A DNA stretch of 46,734 bases, taken from Flavobacteriaceae bacterium. GTDB lineage: Bacteria; Bacteroidota; Bacteroidia; Flavobacteriales; Flavobacteriaceae. The stretch lies in contig JABDOZ010000161.1 in the NCBI GenBank assembly GCA_013043005.1, positions 1 through 46,734 of the forward strand. The letters run 5' to 3'. Below, piece after piece: positions 33,221-42,090 of this stretch (position 1 is the stretch's first letter; every line of letters starts with the position of its first letter). The notes beneath the pieces are model-generated. The model worked only from the letters and a program-made list of their open reading frames with translations. It made no database searches and was not told where the DNA came from. Made by a program: the position numbers and the translations under genes.

Positions 33221-34144
33221 TTAATTCCCAAAAAACGTAAACGCCTTAGGTACAACAGACAGTTTTATATTTCCTTTTCCAATCAACTCACCATCAGCTT
33301 GAATAAACGGAAAATTATCTTCATTAATCGTTATGGAAATTGAATCTGTTTTTAAAGTTTCAACTTTTTTATGATACACGATTTTACCATTAAATAGCCT
33401 GAATAAATTTCTAATAATATCAAACGCATTCAAATTTTTGGCAACACTAATATCAAATAAACCATCAAAAGGATTGGCTTCTTTAGTAAGCTGCATGCCT
33501 CCTCCAGAATAATTGCACAATCCAATTAAAATCATCAAAGTTTTGGTCTTGATTTCTTCATCATTCACCACCACTTTAGACTTAAAATTCTTAAACGAAA
33601 ACAACCCTAGAACGGCTCCCGCTAAGTATGCCAATGCTCCAAAATGCTTGTATTTATGGACCTTGCTTACCACGAACCCATCAAATCCCACACCTGCCAA
33701 ATTATTGAAATAAACAGGATTTCTTTCTTCATTTATAAACTCGATTTTACCAAGATCTTGGGTTTTCTTATTTCCGTTCTTTATGATTTGAATGGCCTTT
33801 TCAAAATCGTTTGGAATATCGTGTGTTTTCACCCAATCGTTTCCGGTTCCTATAGGAATTACACCTATTTTAATATCTTTTGAAGGCACTTGGGTTTGGC
33901 TCATGATTGCGTTAACAACATTGTGAAGCGTTCCATCACCTCCAACACAAACTATGTTTAAAATTCCATTTTCAATGGCTTGTTGAATCAATTCAGTACT
34001 GTGGTTTTCGTGCTCGGTAAAAGCGTAGTCAAAATCAAAGCTGTTAGTGGTTAACAAGCTTTCAATTTTTGGCCATTTTAATTTGCTTGAACCATTTCCG
34101 GAAGTAGGATTGATTATGACAAACCATTTCCCTGAATTTGTCAT
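33221..34144 (-). CDS. YegS/DgkB-type lipid (diacylglycerol-like) kinase
   Basis: 307 aa cytoplasmic or membrane-associated lipid kinase of the NAD/diacylglycerol kinase superfamily. Visible are the N-terminal IINPTSGNGSSKLKWP, the nucleotide-binding IVCVGGDGTLHNVVNAIM and the IGVIPIGTGNDWVKTHDIP signature, then FNNLAGVGFDGFV and a C-terminal DGLFDISVAKNL / FIQADGEL region. Likely phosphorylates a lipid or polyprenol-like alcohol; the exact substrate is not readable. It starts 4 bp after holB. Confidence 0.9.
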   Translation of the reverse strand: MTNSGKWFVIINPTSGNGSSKLKWPKIESLLTTNSFDFDYAFTEHENHSTELIQQAIENGILNIVCVGGDGTLHNVVNAIMSQTQVPSKDIKIGVIPIGTGNDWVKTHDIPNDFEKAIQIIKNGNKKTQDLGKIEFINEERNPVYFNNLAGVGFDGFVVSKVHKYKHFGALAYLAGAVLGLFSFKNFKSKVVVNDEEIKTKTLMILIGLCNYSGGGMQLTKEANPFDGLFDISVAKNLNAFDIIRNLFRLFNGKIVYHKKVETLKTDSISITINEDNFPFIQADGELIGKGNIKLSVVPKAFTFFGN

Positions 34145-34148
34145 ACTC

Positions 34149-35300
34149 CTAGTCCTTTTTATGAAGTAAACGAGTTAATTTGATAGAAAGATCTGTCAGG
34201 ATAATTTTAGAATTGCCATTACGTTCTATATGGTAGATGGCATCCTGAAGTTCCTGAGAAATCTCTAAAATATTGTTGCCGTGAACAAAAGGAGCAAATT
34301 TTCTCAGATCGAAATTATCAGCTTTTGTTTCCAGATAAACCAATTCTTCAGCTTTATAATTCATTAACATGGCCTGCCGAAAAAACTCCATACAATAACG
34401 CAAAAACTTTTTTTGAGTTTCACGACCATGCCTGGCAACTTCCTCGCTCCAGGAAATCAAATTATGAATCCCACTTTTGTTACCTTTTGCCTTGAAAGCA
34501 GAACGAATCCAGAATATAAACCAATCCTCAAATTGTGAGTCTTCAGTGTCATGATACACCAAATCACAGGCTTTGTTGTAGTTGCCATTAGACTGATGAG
34601 CAATTTTGGTTGCAACAGAAGCCTCTATATTAAAATTACTGATCAAACCATTTTTGATATCCTCTTCAGATAAAGGTGAAAAATGAAGTAATTGACATCT
34701 GGATCTGATTGTACTGATGATCTGCTCCTCATCTTCAGTTATCAATATGAAAACCGTCTGATTTGGTGGCTCCTCAATTAGCTTGAGAAGTTTATTTGCA
34801 GCCGAAATATTCATCTTATCTGCCATCCAGATTAGCATGACTTTAAATCCGCCCTCATATGCTTTTAGTGATAAGGATTTTACGATTTCATGCGCTTCAT
34901 CTACTCCAATCTGACCTTGTTTGTTATCAACTCCAAGCAATTTGTACCAGTCAAACAAATTACCATAAGGTTGCTGGGCAATCAATTGCCTCCATTCTTC
35001 TAAATAAAAATTGGATACAGGCTTGCTTTTAACCTTCTCGCTTGTTGTTACAGGAAAGGCAAAATGCAGATCAGGATGTGATAAGTTCTGGAACTTGAGG
35101 TTGCAGGCATCAATGCCACCTGAATTCTCTCCATCAATATTCTGGCACAAGATATATTGAGCATAAGCAATAGCCATTGGCAGAGTTCCTGATCCTTCCG
35201 GCCCCACAAATAATTGTGCATGAGGAATCCGACCATTATCAACACTATTTGTTAAGTGGTTTTTGATGTGATCCTGACCTAAAATATCACTGAAAAGCAT
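34149..35300 (-). CDS. holB: DNA polymerase III delta-prime subunit (clamp loader)
   Basis: 383 aa AAA+ protein. It opens LFSDILGQDHIKNHLTNSVDNGRIPHAQLFVGPEGSGTLPMAIAYAQYILC, the clamp-loader N-terminus. The Walker A lysine is missing (GPEGSGT), consistent with delta-prime being a stator that does not hydrolyse ATP. KVMLIWMADKMNISAANKLLKLIEEPPNQTVFILITEDEEQIISTIRSRCQLLHF carries the SRC motif and the degenerate Walker B/sensor region. The zinc-binding cysteine cluster of E. coli delta-prime is reduced: two cysteines flank the GENSGG loop. First gene of an operon with the lipid kinase; a TATCTTAG element (35305-35312, minus) sits 4 bp before the ATG. Confidence 0.9.
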   Translation of the reverse strand: MLFSDILGQDHIKNHLTNSVDNGRIPHAQLFVGPEGSGTLPMAIAYAQYILCQNIDGENSGGIDACNLKFQNLSHPDLHFAFPVTTSEKVKSKPVSNFYLEEWRQLIAQQPYGNLFDWYKLLGVDNKQGQIGVDEAHEIVKSLSLKAYEGGFKVMLIWMADKMNISAANKLLKLIEEPPNQTVFILITEDEEQIISTIRSRCQLLHFSPLSEEDIKNGLISNFNIEASVATKIAHQSNGNYNKACDLVYHDTEDSQFEDWFIFWIRSAFKAKGNKSGIHNLISWSEEVARHGRETQKKFLRYCMEFFRQAMLMNYKAEELVYLETKADNFDLRKFAPFVHGNNILEISQELQDAIYHIERNGNSKIILTDLSIKLTRLLHKKD

Positions 35301-35383
35301 GGTGCTAAGATAGGATATTTAAAATTCTTTAAATTGAAAACGTTTGCGTAAAAAAAGTCGTTTTTAAACAGATTAATATTAGT

Positions 35384-35391
35384 TACATTTG
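35384..35391 (+). promoter_or_regulatory. -7 element for pgk
   Basis: TACATTTG, exact consensus, with TTTT at 35361-35364 as a one-off -33 element at 19-bp spacing. It gives a 5' UTR of about 24 nt. Confidence 0.6.
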
Positions 35392-35418
35392 TGATATTAT
35401 TTTCTAAAGACATATGTA

Positions 35419-36606
35419 ATGAAAACATTGAACGACTTTAATTTCAAAAACAAACGAGCCTTGATTCGTGTAGACTTTAATGTACCTTTAAATGATAAAT
35501 TTGAAGTAACTGATACAACCAGAATTGTTTCTGCTAAGCCTACGATCATTAAAATTCTTGAAGACGGAGGAAGCTGCGTTCTAATGTCGCACCTAGGTCG
35601 CCCAAAAGGAGTTCAGGATGAATATTCATTGAAACACATTGTTGATGCTGTTGAAGAGATTATTGAAGTTGAGGTAAAGTTTGCTCCAAATTGCATTGGT
35701 GAAGAAGCCGAAGAAGCCGCAAAAAACCTTAAACCAGGAGAAATTTTATTATTGGAAAATCTTCGTTTCCATGAAGAAGAAAAGAAAGGCGATAAGGATT
35801 TTGCAGAGCAATTGTCTAAACTTGGAGATATATATGTAAACGATGCTTTTGGAACAGCTCACAGAGCACATGCATCAACCACGATCGTGGCTCAGTTTTT
35901 CACTGAAAACAAGTGCTTTGGAAATTTACTGGCTAAAGAAATTGACAGCATTAAAAAAGTGATGGAAACTGGCGAGAAACCGGTTTTAGCTATTCTTGGA
36001 GGTGCAAAAGTATCGTCTAAGATCACCATTATTGAAAATATTTTGGATAAAGTTGATCACTTGATCATTGGAGGTGGAATGACTTATACGTTCATTAAGG
36101 CACAAGGTGGAAAAATTGGAGATTCCATCTGCGAAGACGATAAAATGGACTTAGCATTAGACATTTTAAAGCAAGCCAAAGAAAAAAATGTTCAAATACA
36201 TTTACCTGTAGATGTGTTGGCTGCTGATGCCTTTAGCAATGATGCCAACACGCAAGTTGTCGATGTGTCAAACATTCCTGATGGTTGGCAAGGATTGGAC
36301 TGTGGACCAAGATCTAAAGCGAATTTTGACGAAGTTGTAAACGAATCGAAAACCATTCTTTGGAATGGACCATTAGGTGTTTTTGAAATGGAAAACTTTG
36401 CATCCGGAACCATTGAATTAGGAAATTCGATTGCAGAAGCAACCAAAAAAGGCGCATTTTCTTTAGTTGGAGGAGGTGATTCTGTTGCAGCCGTTAAGCA
36501 ATTCGGTTTCCAGGACAAAGTTAGCTATGTAAGCACAGGTGGAGGCGCCATGCTTGAAAGTCTTGAAGGTAAAACACTTCCTGGAATTGCCGCTATACTA
36601 GAGTAA
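35419..36606 (+). CDS. pgk: Phosphoglycerate kinase
   Basis: 395 aa glycolytic enzyme making ATP from 1,3-bisphosphoglycerate. Signature regions are all present: [88 protein letters not shown] and [16 protein letters not shown] with the nucleotide-binding glycine loop. Standard bacterial length. Monocistronic, with a good promoter. Confidence 0.98.
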   Translation: MKTLNDFNFKNKRALIRVDFNVPLNDKFEVTDTTRIVSAKPTIIKILEDGGSCVLMSHLGRPKGVQDEYSLKHIVDAVEEIIEVEVKFAPNCIGEEAEEAAKNLKPGEILLLENLRFHEEEKKGDKDFAEQLSKLGDIYVNDAFGTAHRAHASTTIVAQFFTENKCFGNLLAKEIDSIKKVMETGEKPVLAILGGAKVSSKITIIENILDKVDHLIIGGGMTYTFIKAQGGKIGDSICEDDKMDLALDILKQAKEKNVQIHLPVDVLAADAFSNDANTQVVDVSNIPDGWQGLDCGPRSKANFDEVVNESKTILWNGPLGVFEMENFASGTIELGNSIAEATKKGAFSLVGGGDSVAAVKQFGFQDKVSYVSTGGGAMLESLEGKTLPGIAAILE

Positions 36607-36619
36607 GCTCAGGATTCTT

Positions 36620-36640
36620 AAGAATAATTTCATTATTCTT
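36620..36640 (+). terminator. Possible hairpin terminator after pgk
   Basis: AAGAATAAT / ATTATTCTT, a perfect but AT-only 9-bp stem with loop TTC, 14 bp after the pgk stop. It is not followed by a T run, so its strength is doubtful. Confidence 0.4.
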
Positions 36641-36673
36641 TAAAAAAATACGAATTTAGCCGCATTCACGTTG

Positions 36674-38290
36674 ATGTATTCAAACAATCAGGTTATGCGG
36701 CTAATTTTATTCTTTTCAATTTACTTTTTTCTGGTAAATGTTCATGCTCAGGATACTACTATGGTAGAGATAAAATCTATCAAAATAGAGAGCTTACAAC
36801 CTGATAAGCATGAACTAAAGTCTGCAATAATTAGCGAGCATGATACTGTAATCGATGGAAGAACGGTACTTAAAAAAGCAAAAGGACTTGAACCAATTAT
36901 AGACAGGGAATTAACAGATGATGAATTTGCAGCCGGCATTGACCAAAAATGGATGGATGAATTATACAGCAATTCATTATATGATACCATTTATAAATCG
37001 GTTTCGGAACTAAAATATGATGAGGTTTACTATCCCGATTTGCCAACAGACACCTTAAAAGCAAGACTGGAACAACTGAATGCCAGAACACCTTTTAATG
37101 TGGAGTATAATCGGTCATTGGAAAGTGTAATTAAAACCTATTTAAAAAACAGAAGACAATCCTTAGAGCGCTTAATGGCTTTGAGTGAATTGTACTTCCC
37201 AATGTTTGAGCGAGAACTGGACAATCAGAATATTCCTCTGGAGATAAAATATCTAGCCATTGTGGAATCAGCATTAAAACCTAAGGCAAAATCAAGAGTT
37301 GGTGCCACCGGACTATGGCAATTTATGTTCACTACAGGAAAGCAATATGGCTTAGATGTTAGTAGCTATGTTGATGAAAGAAGTGATCCTATAAAATCTA
37401 CAGTTGCAGCCACAAAATATTTGTCGAGTTTATATAGAATTTTTGGAGATTGGGATCTGGCCCTGGCAGCATATAATTCAGGTCCTGGAAATGTTAGCAA
37501 AGCTATCAGGCGCTCCGGCGGTTACAAGAATTATTGGAATATTAGGGGATTTTTACCTCGTGAAACAGCAGGATATCTGCCGGCTTTTTTGGCAACCATG
37601 TATATTTTTGAATATGCTGAAGAGCATGGTTTTAAATCAAATCAGCCAAATTTCAGGCATTTTGAAACAGATACGGTTCATGTAAAACAGATGATTTCCC
37701 TGGATCAGGTTTCGGAACTAACAGGAGTTAAAATTGAAGAGCTTCAGTTTTTAAACCCATCTTTTAAATTGGATATTATTCCTGTAATAAAAGGTGAAGA
37801 CTATTACTTGCGTCTTCCTAAAAACTCAATAGGAAAATTTGTCAATAACGAAAAAGAAATCTATGCTTTTGCAAAAACAGAATTCGATAAAAGGGAAAAA
37901 CCACTACCCGAATTTACTAAGACAAAAAGTCAGATTCGTTACCGGGTTAGATCAGGAGACTATTTAGGTAAAATTGCAAGACGATATGGAGTTAGGGTAA
38001 GTGATTTAAAAAGATGGAACGGACTAAGAAGCAACAATATACGTATTGGACAAAGACTTACTATTTACCCAAGGCAACCTTATACCGGGACTTCCCGAAG
38101 AATGACTACAGTAAACAAAAAAGCAACCCCAAAAGGAACACTTCAGATCTATACCGTAGAAAAAGGCGATACATTATGGAGCATTTCTCAAAAATATCCT
38201 GGCATTTCTGTTCAAAATTTAAGAGATTGGAACGATATTAGTGGTAATAAGTTGAAACCTGGAATGAAACTTAAGGTTTATAAAGGCTAA
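36674..38290 (+). CDS. MltD-like lytic transglycosylase with two LysM domains
   Basis: About 538 aa, secreted. The signal peptide is MRLILFFSIYFFLVNVHAQ, so the functional start may be the internal ATG at 36695 rather than 36674. The lysozyme-like SLT domain (about 185-330) carries the catalytic Glu in YLAIVESALKPKAKSRVGATGLWQF and the AAYNSGPGNVSKAI motif. Two LysM repeats follow (about 421-465 RYRVRSGDYLGKIARRYGV and 492-535 YTVEKGDTLWSISQKYPGI), which bind glycan strands. It cleaves peptidoglycan with formation of 1,6-anhydro ends. Probably co-transcribed with the DUF4837 lipoprotein gene 20 bp downstream. Confidence 0.92.
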   Translation: MYSNNQVMRLILFFSIYFFLVNVHAQDTTMVEIKSIKIESLQPDKHELKSAIISEHDTVIDGRTVLKKAKGLEPIIDRELTDDEFAAGIDQKWMDELYSNSLYDTIYKSVSELKYDEVYYPDLPTDTLKARLEQLNARTPFNVEYNRSLESVIKTYLKNRRQSLERLMALSELYFPMFERELDNQNIPLEIKYLAIVESALKPKAKSRVGATGLWQFMFTTGKQYGLDVSSYVDERSDPIKSTVAATKYLSSLYRIFGDWDLALAAYNSGPGNVSKAIRRSGGYKNYWNIRGFLPRETAGYLPAFLATMYIFEYAEEHGFKSNQPNFRHFETDTVHVKQMISLDQVSELTGVKIEELQFLNPSFKLDIIPVIKGEDYYLRLPKNSIGKFVNNEKEIYAFAKTEFDKREKPLPEFTKTKSQIRYRVRSGDYLGKIARRYGVRVSDLKRWNGLRSNNIRIGQRLTIYPRQPYTGTSRRMTTVNKKATPKGTLQIYTVEKGDTLWSISQKYPGISVQNLRDWNDISGNKLKPGMKLKVYKG

Positions 38291-38310
38291 ACCAATTAAA
38301 AATATATATA

Positions 38311-39288
38311 ATGAAAAAGTTAATCATTTTAGCAATTACCGCTACCATGGTATTTGCTTGTAACAATGACAAATCTAAAGGAAAGCAAAAGTCACTTTCA
38401 GAGTCTTCTGGAAAACTGAACAACCTGACTATAGTAGCTTCAAATGATCTCTGGAAAGGTAACGTTGGCGAAACCATAAGAGAGGTATTAGCCGCACCTG
38501 TAGATGGCTTGCCTCAAGACGAACCACTATTTACTATGAAACAAATGCCCCCGGAAGTATTTTCTGGTTTTGCTGCAAAAAACAGAACAGTCCTTAAAAT
38601 AGAACAAGGTCAAAAAGAATTTACAGTTGAAGATGATGTTTATGCGAAGCCACAAAAAGTTTTAATAATCTCAGGTAATACAGATGAAGAAATTATAAGT
38701 CAGCTTAAAGATAATGCAAAGAAGATAATTTCTGAATTCAAAAAAACTGAACTTACTGAAAAACAAAGACGCATTAAGAAATCACTTCACGAAGTGACGA
38801 CCATTGAAAATAATTTAGGAGTTTCCTTAAACTTCCCGACTGTATATAGAATTGCAAAAGAAGAGGATAAATTCTTCTGGATTCGCAAAGATATTACAAC
38901 AGGAAGCATGAACCTGATGATTTATGAGGTACCACTAGACGCCATAACAGAAGGCGAGGATGCTGTGAACCAGGTTATTAAAATCAGAGACTCAATTGGT
39001 AAAAAACATATTCCGGGAGAAAAAGAAGGTTCTTATTTAATCACAGAGCAAGCCTATGCACCTTTTTTCTTTAAAGAAATTGTGGATAACAAAACAACTT
39101 TTGTAACTAAAGGAACATGGGAAGTAAAAGGAGTTATAATGGGAGGGCCATTTATCAATTATGCCATAGAAGATAAAATTAACAATAGATATTTGATCGC
39201 CGAAGGATTTACTTTTGCTCCTAGTGTTCAGAAAAGAGATTTTATGTTTGAGCTGGAGGCAATAATAAAATCACTACATATTAAATAA
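38311..39288 (+). CDS. DUF4837-family lipoprotein
   Basis: 325 aa. The lipobox is in MKKLIILAITATMVFAC. The mature part opens with SGKLNNLTIVASNDLWKGNVGETIREVLAAPVDGLPQDEPLFTMKQMPP, the beginning typical of DUF4837, a Bacteroidota-restricted family of unknown function. It contains a repeated alpha/beta pattern, with DEEIISQLKDNAKKIISEFKKTE and KRDFMFELEAIIKSL at the end. Being downstream of a peptidoglycan lytic enzyme suggests an envelope role, which is only inference. Confidence 0.83.
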   Translation: MKKLIILAITATMVFACNNDKSKGKQKSLSESSGKLNNLTIVASNDLWKGNVGETIREVLAAPVDGLPQDEPLFTMKQMPPEVFSGFAAKNRTVLKIEQGQKEFTVEDDVYAKPQKVLIISGNTDEEIISQLKDNAKKIISEFKKTELTEKQRRIKKSLHEVTTIENNLGVSLNFPTVYRIAKEEDKFFWIRKDITTGSMNLMIYEVPLDAITEGEDAVNQVIKIRDSIGKKHIPGEKEGSYLITEQAYAPFFFKEIVDNKTTFVTKGTWEVKGVIMGGPFINYAIEDKINNRYLIAEGFTFAPSVQKRDFMFELEAIIKSLHIK

Positions 39289-39346
39289 AACCAATCGTGC
39301 ATTTGCTGAAATATGCAGTATTCACGAATTCCAAATTAATGCAAAA

Positions 39347-39372
39347 AAAGACTGCCTGAAAAGGCAGTCTTT
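39347..39372. terminator. Bidirectional terminator between DUF4837 gene and tatA
   Basis: Perfect 11-bp stem AAAGACTGCCT / AGGCAGTCTTT with a GAAA loop, between convergent genes. The A run before and the T run after serve both strands. Confidence 0.9.
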
Positions 39373-39393
39373 AATATAAATAGTTATAGACAA

Positions 39394-39585
39394 CTACTGT
39401 TTTTTATCAGTATTTTCTGTTTCTTCAACATCCTCTTTACTGGCATCCTTAAATTCTTTTATTCCACTTCCCAGGCCACGCATCAATTCGGGTATTTTCT
39501 TTCCTCCAAATAAAAGCAAGACCACCACCACAATTAATATGATTTGTGGAGCTCCAATTGCTAATGAAATTATACTTGAAATCAT
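39394..39585 (-). CDS. tatA: Sec-independent translocase subunit TatA/E
   Basis: 63 aa. A single N-terminal transmembrane helix ([28 protein letters not shown]) contains the conserved FGxKKxPEL hinge, followed by an amphipathic helix ([13 protein letters not shown]) and an acidic tail. It forms the pore-like part of the Tat pathway for folded proteins. tatC is not in the window. A perfect TAACTTTG promoter element lies upstream. Confidence 0.95.
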   Translation of the reverse strand: MISSIISLAIGAPQIILIVVVVLLLFGGKKIPELMRGLGSGIKEFKDASKEDVEETENTDKKQ

Positions 39586-39605
39586 AATTTATTATTTTAA
39601 TGTTG

Positions 39606-39613
39606 CAAAGTTA
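39606..39613 (-). promoter_or_regulatory. -7 element for tatA
   Basis: On the minus strand this reads TAACTTTG, exact match to TAnnTTTG, 20 bp upstream of the tatA ATG. Confidence 0.5.
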
Positions 39614-39679
39614 ATAATTAAACTCGATATAGTGCGTTTTAAACCAAACTTTAGTATTTCTACACCAACTATTAATATG

Positions 39680-39687
39680 TATATTTG
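39680..39687 (+). promoter_or_regulatory. -7 element for the M23 peptidase-GH3 operon
   Basis: TATATTTG, exact consensus, ending 6 nt before the ATG at 39694. The predicted start near 39691 leaves a 5' UTR of about 3 nt. Confidence 0.55.
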
Positions 39688-39693
39688 TGATTG

Positions 39694-40560
39694 ATGGCAA
39701 AAAAGGAAAAAGAAAAAAAATTCGCTAAAAAGCTCTTACACAAGTACCGTTTAGTAATATTAAATGAGGATACTTTTGAAGAGCGTTTGTCGTTTAAACT
39801 AACACGTTTAAATGTGTTTGTTTTATCTTCAATAATGGCGATTCTCTTAATTATAGCTACCATTATTCTGATAGCGTTTACGCCGCTACGAGAATATATT
39901 CCAGGTTATTCATCGACAGCTTTAAAATTGAAAGCAACAGAATTGAATTTTAAAACAGATTCTCTGCAGCAGGTTTTAGCAATGAATGAAAAGTACTTTA
40001 CATCAATTAAAAGAGTATTGCAGGGTGATGTTAGTACTGTACAATTTAATCGAGATTCAATTATTGAAGCTGCAAAACAGGATACCACTGAAATTGATTT
40101 AACACCAATTAAAGCCGATTCTCTATTGCGAGAAAAAGTAAGTAAAGAAGATAAATACAATTTGTTTGAGTCGGCAACAACTAATGCAAGCTTTGTCCTA
40201 TTTCCTCCTGCAAACGGTACAATTAGTGAAGAATACAACGCCGAAGAAAAGCATTATGCAGTTGATCTGGTAGTGGCAAAAGACTCACCTATTAAATCTA
40301 CTGCCGACGGGACCGTCATTTTTGCAGAGTGGACAGCCGAAACTGGTTTTGTGGTGATTATTGAACATAGCGAAGGCTTGTTATCTGTTTATAAACATAA
40401 TTCTTCCATAACCAAGAGTCAAGGCGATTTGGTTAAAGCGGGAGAGGTAATCGCCACTGCCGGAAACACAGGGGAGTTTACAACTGGACCACATCTTCAT
40501 TTTGAATTATGGAGCAATGGCTATCCAATTAACCCAACTAACTATATTGATTTCAAATAA
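39694..40560 (+). CDS. M23-family (LytM) peptidoglycan endopeptidase, membrane-anchored
   Basis: 288 aa. A basic N-terminus (MAKKEKEKKFAKKLLHKYR) precedes one transmembrane helix (about 45-68, VFVLSSIMAILLIIATIILIAF), then a periplasmic linker and the LytM domain (about 165-285). Zinc ligands are in HYAVDLVV (HxxxD) and GPHLHFELW (HxH), so the site is complete and the enzyme is probably active rather than an EnvC-type activator. It cleaves cross-link peptides in the cell wall. I chose the ATG at 39694 over a TTG just before it. Its stop overlaps the start of the GH3 gene (TAATG). Confidence 0.9.
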   Translation: MAKKEKEKKFAKKLLHKYRLVILNEDTFEERLSFKLTRLNVFVLSSIMAILLIIATIILIAFTPLREYIPGYSSTALKLKATELNFKTDSLQQVLAMNEKYFTSIKRVLQGDVSTVQFNRDSIIEAAKQDTTEIDLTPIKADSLLREKVSKEDKYNLFESATTNASFVLFPPANGTISEEYNAEEKHYAVDLVVAKDSPIKSTADGTVIFAEWTAETGFVVIIEHSEGLLSVYKHNSSITKSQGDLVKAGEVIATAGNTGEFTTGPHLHFELWSNGYPINPTNYIDFK

Positions 40561-42062
40561 TGCCATCCATAAAATCATCCTTAGCTAAACCCTTTGCGAA
40601 ACGCATTAAAAAGAAAGTATTAAAATGGGCCAGCAAACCGATAGAAACCCAGGAAAAAGTTTTTAGAAAACTAATCAAAAAAGCCCGAAAAACACAGTTT
40701 GGCAAAGACCATGATTTTAAAAGCATTAAAACACACCATGATTTTGTAAATAAAGTTCCAATAAGGGATTATGAAGCCTTAAAACCCTATGTAGAAAGAG
40801 TCGTTGCCGGTGAAGAAAACATCCTTTGGAAAGGCAAACCAATCTATTTTGCAAAAACTTCAGGGACCACTTCCGGATCAAAATACATTCCAATAACAAA
40901 GCCATCAATAAAAGCACAAGTGGAATCTTCCAGAAACGCCATTTTAATGTATATAGCAGAAACCGGAAACACAAGATTTGTTGATGGAAAAATGATCTTT
41001 TTGCAAGGAAGCCCGGTTTTAAAGGAACAAAACGGAATAAAATTAGGCCGCTTATCTGGTATTTCCGCCCATTACGTGCCAAAGTATCTTCAAAGAAACC
41101 GAATGCCTAGCTGGGAAACCAACTGTATCGAAGATTGGGAAACAAAGGTGGAAGCCATTGTAGAAGAGACGCTCCCTGAAAATATGACTGTTATTGCAGG
41201 AATTCCATCTTGGGTGCAAATGTACTTTGAAAAGATTCAGGAAAAAACCGGCCAACAAGTAGGAGACGTGTTCAGAAATTTTAACCTTTTCATTTTTGGA
41301 GGTGTAAACTATGAACCATATAGGGCAAAATTCCAGAATTTAATAGGCAGAAAAGTCGATAGTATTGAGTTATATCCGGCCAGTGAAGGATTTTTTGCCT
41401 TTCAGGACAAGCAGGGCGAAAAAGGCATGTTGCTTCAAGTGGATTCCGGTATTTTTTACGAATTTATAAAGGCCGATGAGTTTTTTGAAGAGAACCCGAA
41501 ACGGATTACTTTGAAGGATGTTGAGCTTGCTGTAAATTACGTGATGATCATCTCCTCTAACGCAGGGCTTTGGGCATATAATATTGGCGATACAGTTGAG
41601 TTTACATCAATAATCCCTTACCGAATAATAGTTTCCGGAAGAATTAAACATTTCATTTCGGCTTTCGGTGAGCATGTTATTGGAAAAGAGGTTGAAGAAG
41701 CTTTGCAAGACGGCATAGAGAACACCAGCATACAGGTTTCTGAATTCACTGTGGCTCCCAAAATAAACCCCAATGAAGGCTTACCTTATCACGAATGGTT
41801 TATTGAGTTTGAAAAGGAGCCTAATAATCTATCAGAATTAGCTGGTAAAATAGATCGATCATTGCAAAATCAGAACAGATATTACTACGATTTAATTGCT
41901 GGTAAAGTCTTGAGGCCTTTAATAATCACAATAGTGAAAAAAGAAGGGTTTAAAAACTATATGAAATCGATTGGGAAATTAGGTGGCCAGAACAAAATAC
42001 CCAGATTATCAAACGACAGAAAAATAGCAGATGTCTTGGAAAACAATAAATTAACGAAATAG
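40560..42062 (+). CDS. GH3-family adenylate-forming acyl-acid amido synthetase
   Basis: 500 aa. ATP-binding motifs of the ANL-related GH3 family are in order: FAKTSGTTSGSKYIPIT (about residue 100), ELYPASEGFFAFQ (about 265) and YNIGDTVEFTSIIPYRIIVSGRIKHFISAFGEHV (about 340-375). Plant GH3 enzymes conjugate amino acids to jasmonate or auxin through an acyl-adenylate; the substrates of bacterial homologues are largely unknown. The basic N-terminus has no signal peptide, so it is cytoplasmic. Start and M23 stop share one base (TAATG), so the two genes are translationally coupled. Confidence 0.9.
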   Translation: MPSIKSSLAKPFAKRIKKKVLKWASKPIETQEKVFRKLIKKARKTQFGKDHDFKSIKTHHDFVNKVPIRDYEALKPYVERVVAGEENILWKGKPIYFAKTSGTTSGSKYIPITKPSIKAQVESSRNAILMYIAETGNTRFVDGKMIFLQGSPVLKEQNGIKLGRLSGISAHYVPKYLQRNRMPSWETNCIEDWETKVEAIVEETLPENMTVIAGIPSWVQMYFEKIQEKTGQQVGDVFRNFNLFIFGGVNYEPYRAKFQNLIGRKVDSIELYPASEGFFAFQDKQGEKGMLLQVDSGIFYEFIKADEFFEENPKRITLKDVELAVNYVMIISSNAGLWAYNIGDTVEFTSIIPYRIIVSGRIKHFISAFGEHVIGKEVEEALQDGIENTSIQVSEFTVAPKINPNEGLPYHEWFIEFEKEPNNLSELAGKIDRSLQNQNRYYYDLIAGKVLRPLIITIVKKEGFKNYMKSIGKLGGQNKIPRLSNDRKIADVLENNKLTK

Positions 42063-42065
42063 TAT

Positions 42066-42073
42066 TACATTTG
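42066..42073 (+). promoter_or_regulatory. -7 element for the DUF6909-type gene
   Basis: TACATTTG, exact consensus, 17 bp before the ATG at 42091. The start of the polysaccharide-linked run therefore has its own promoter. Confidence 0.55.
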
Positions 42074-42090
42074 CAGACCAAATAATACAA

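Noticed and set aside
34149-35300. Loss of the Walker A lysine in holB as a sign of a broken gene
   Set aside because: Delta-prime subunits normally lack functional ATP binding, and the rest of the frame is intact.
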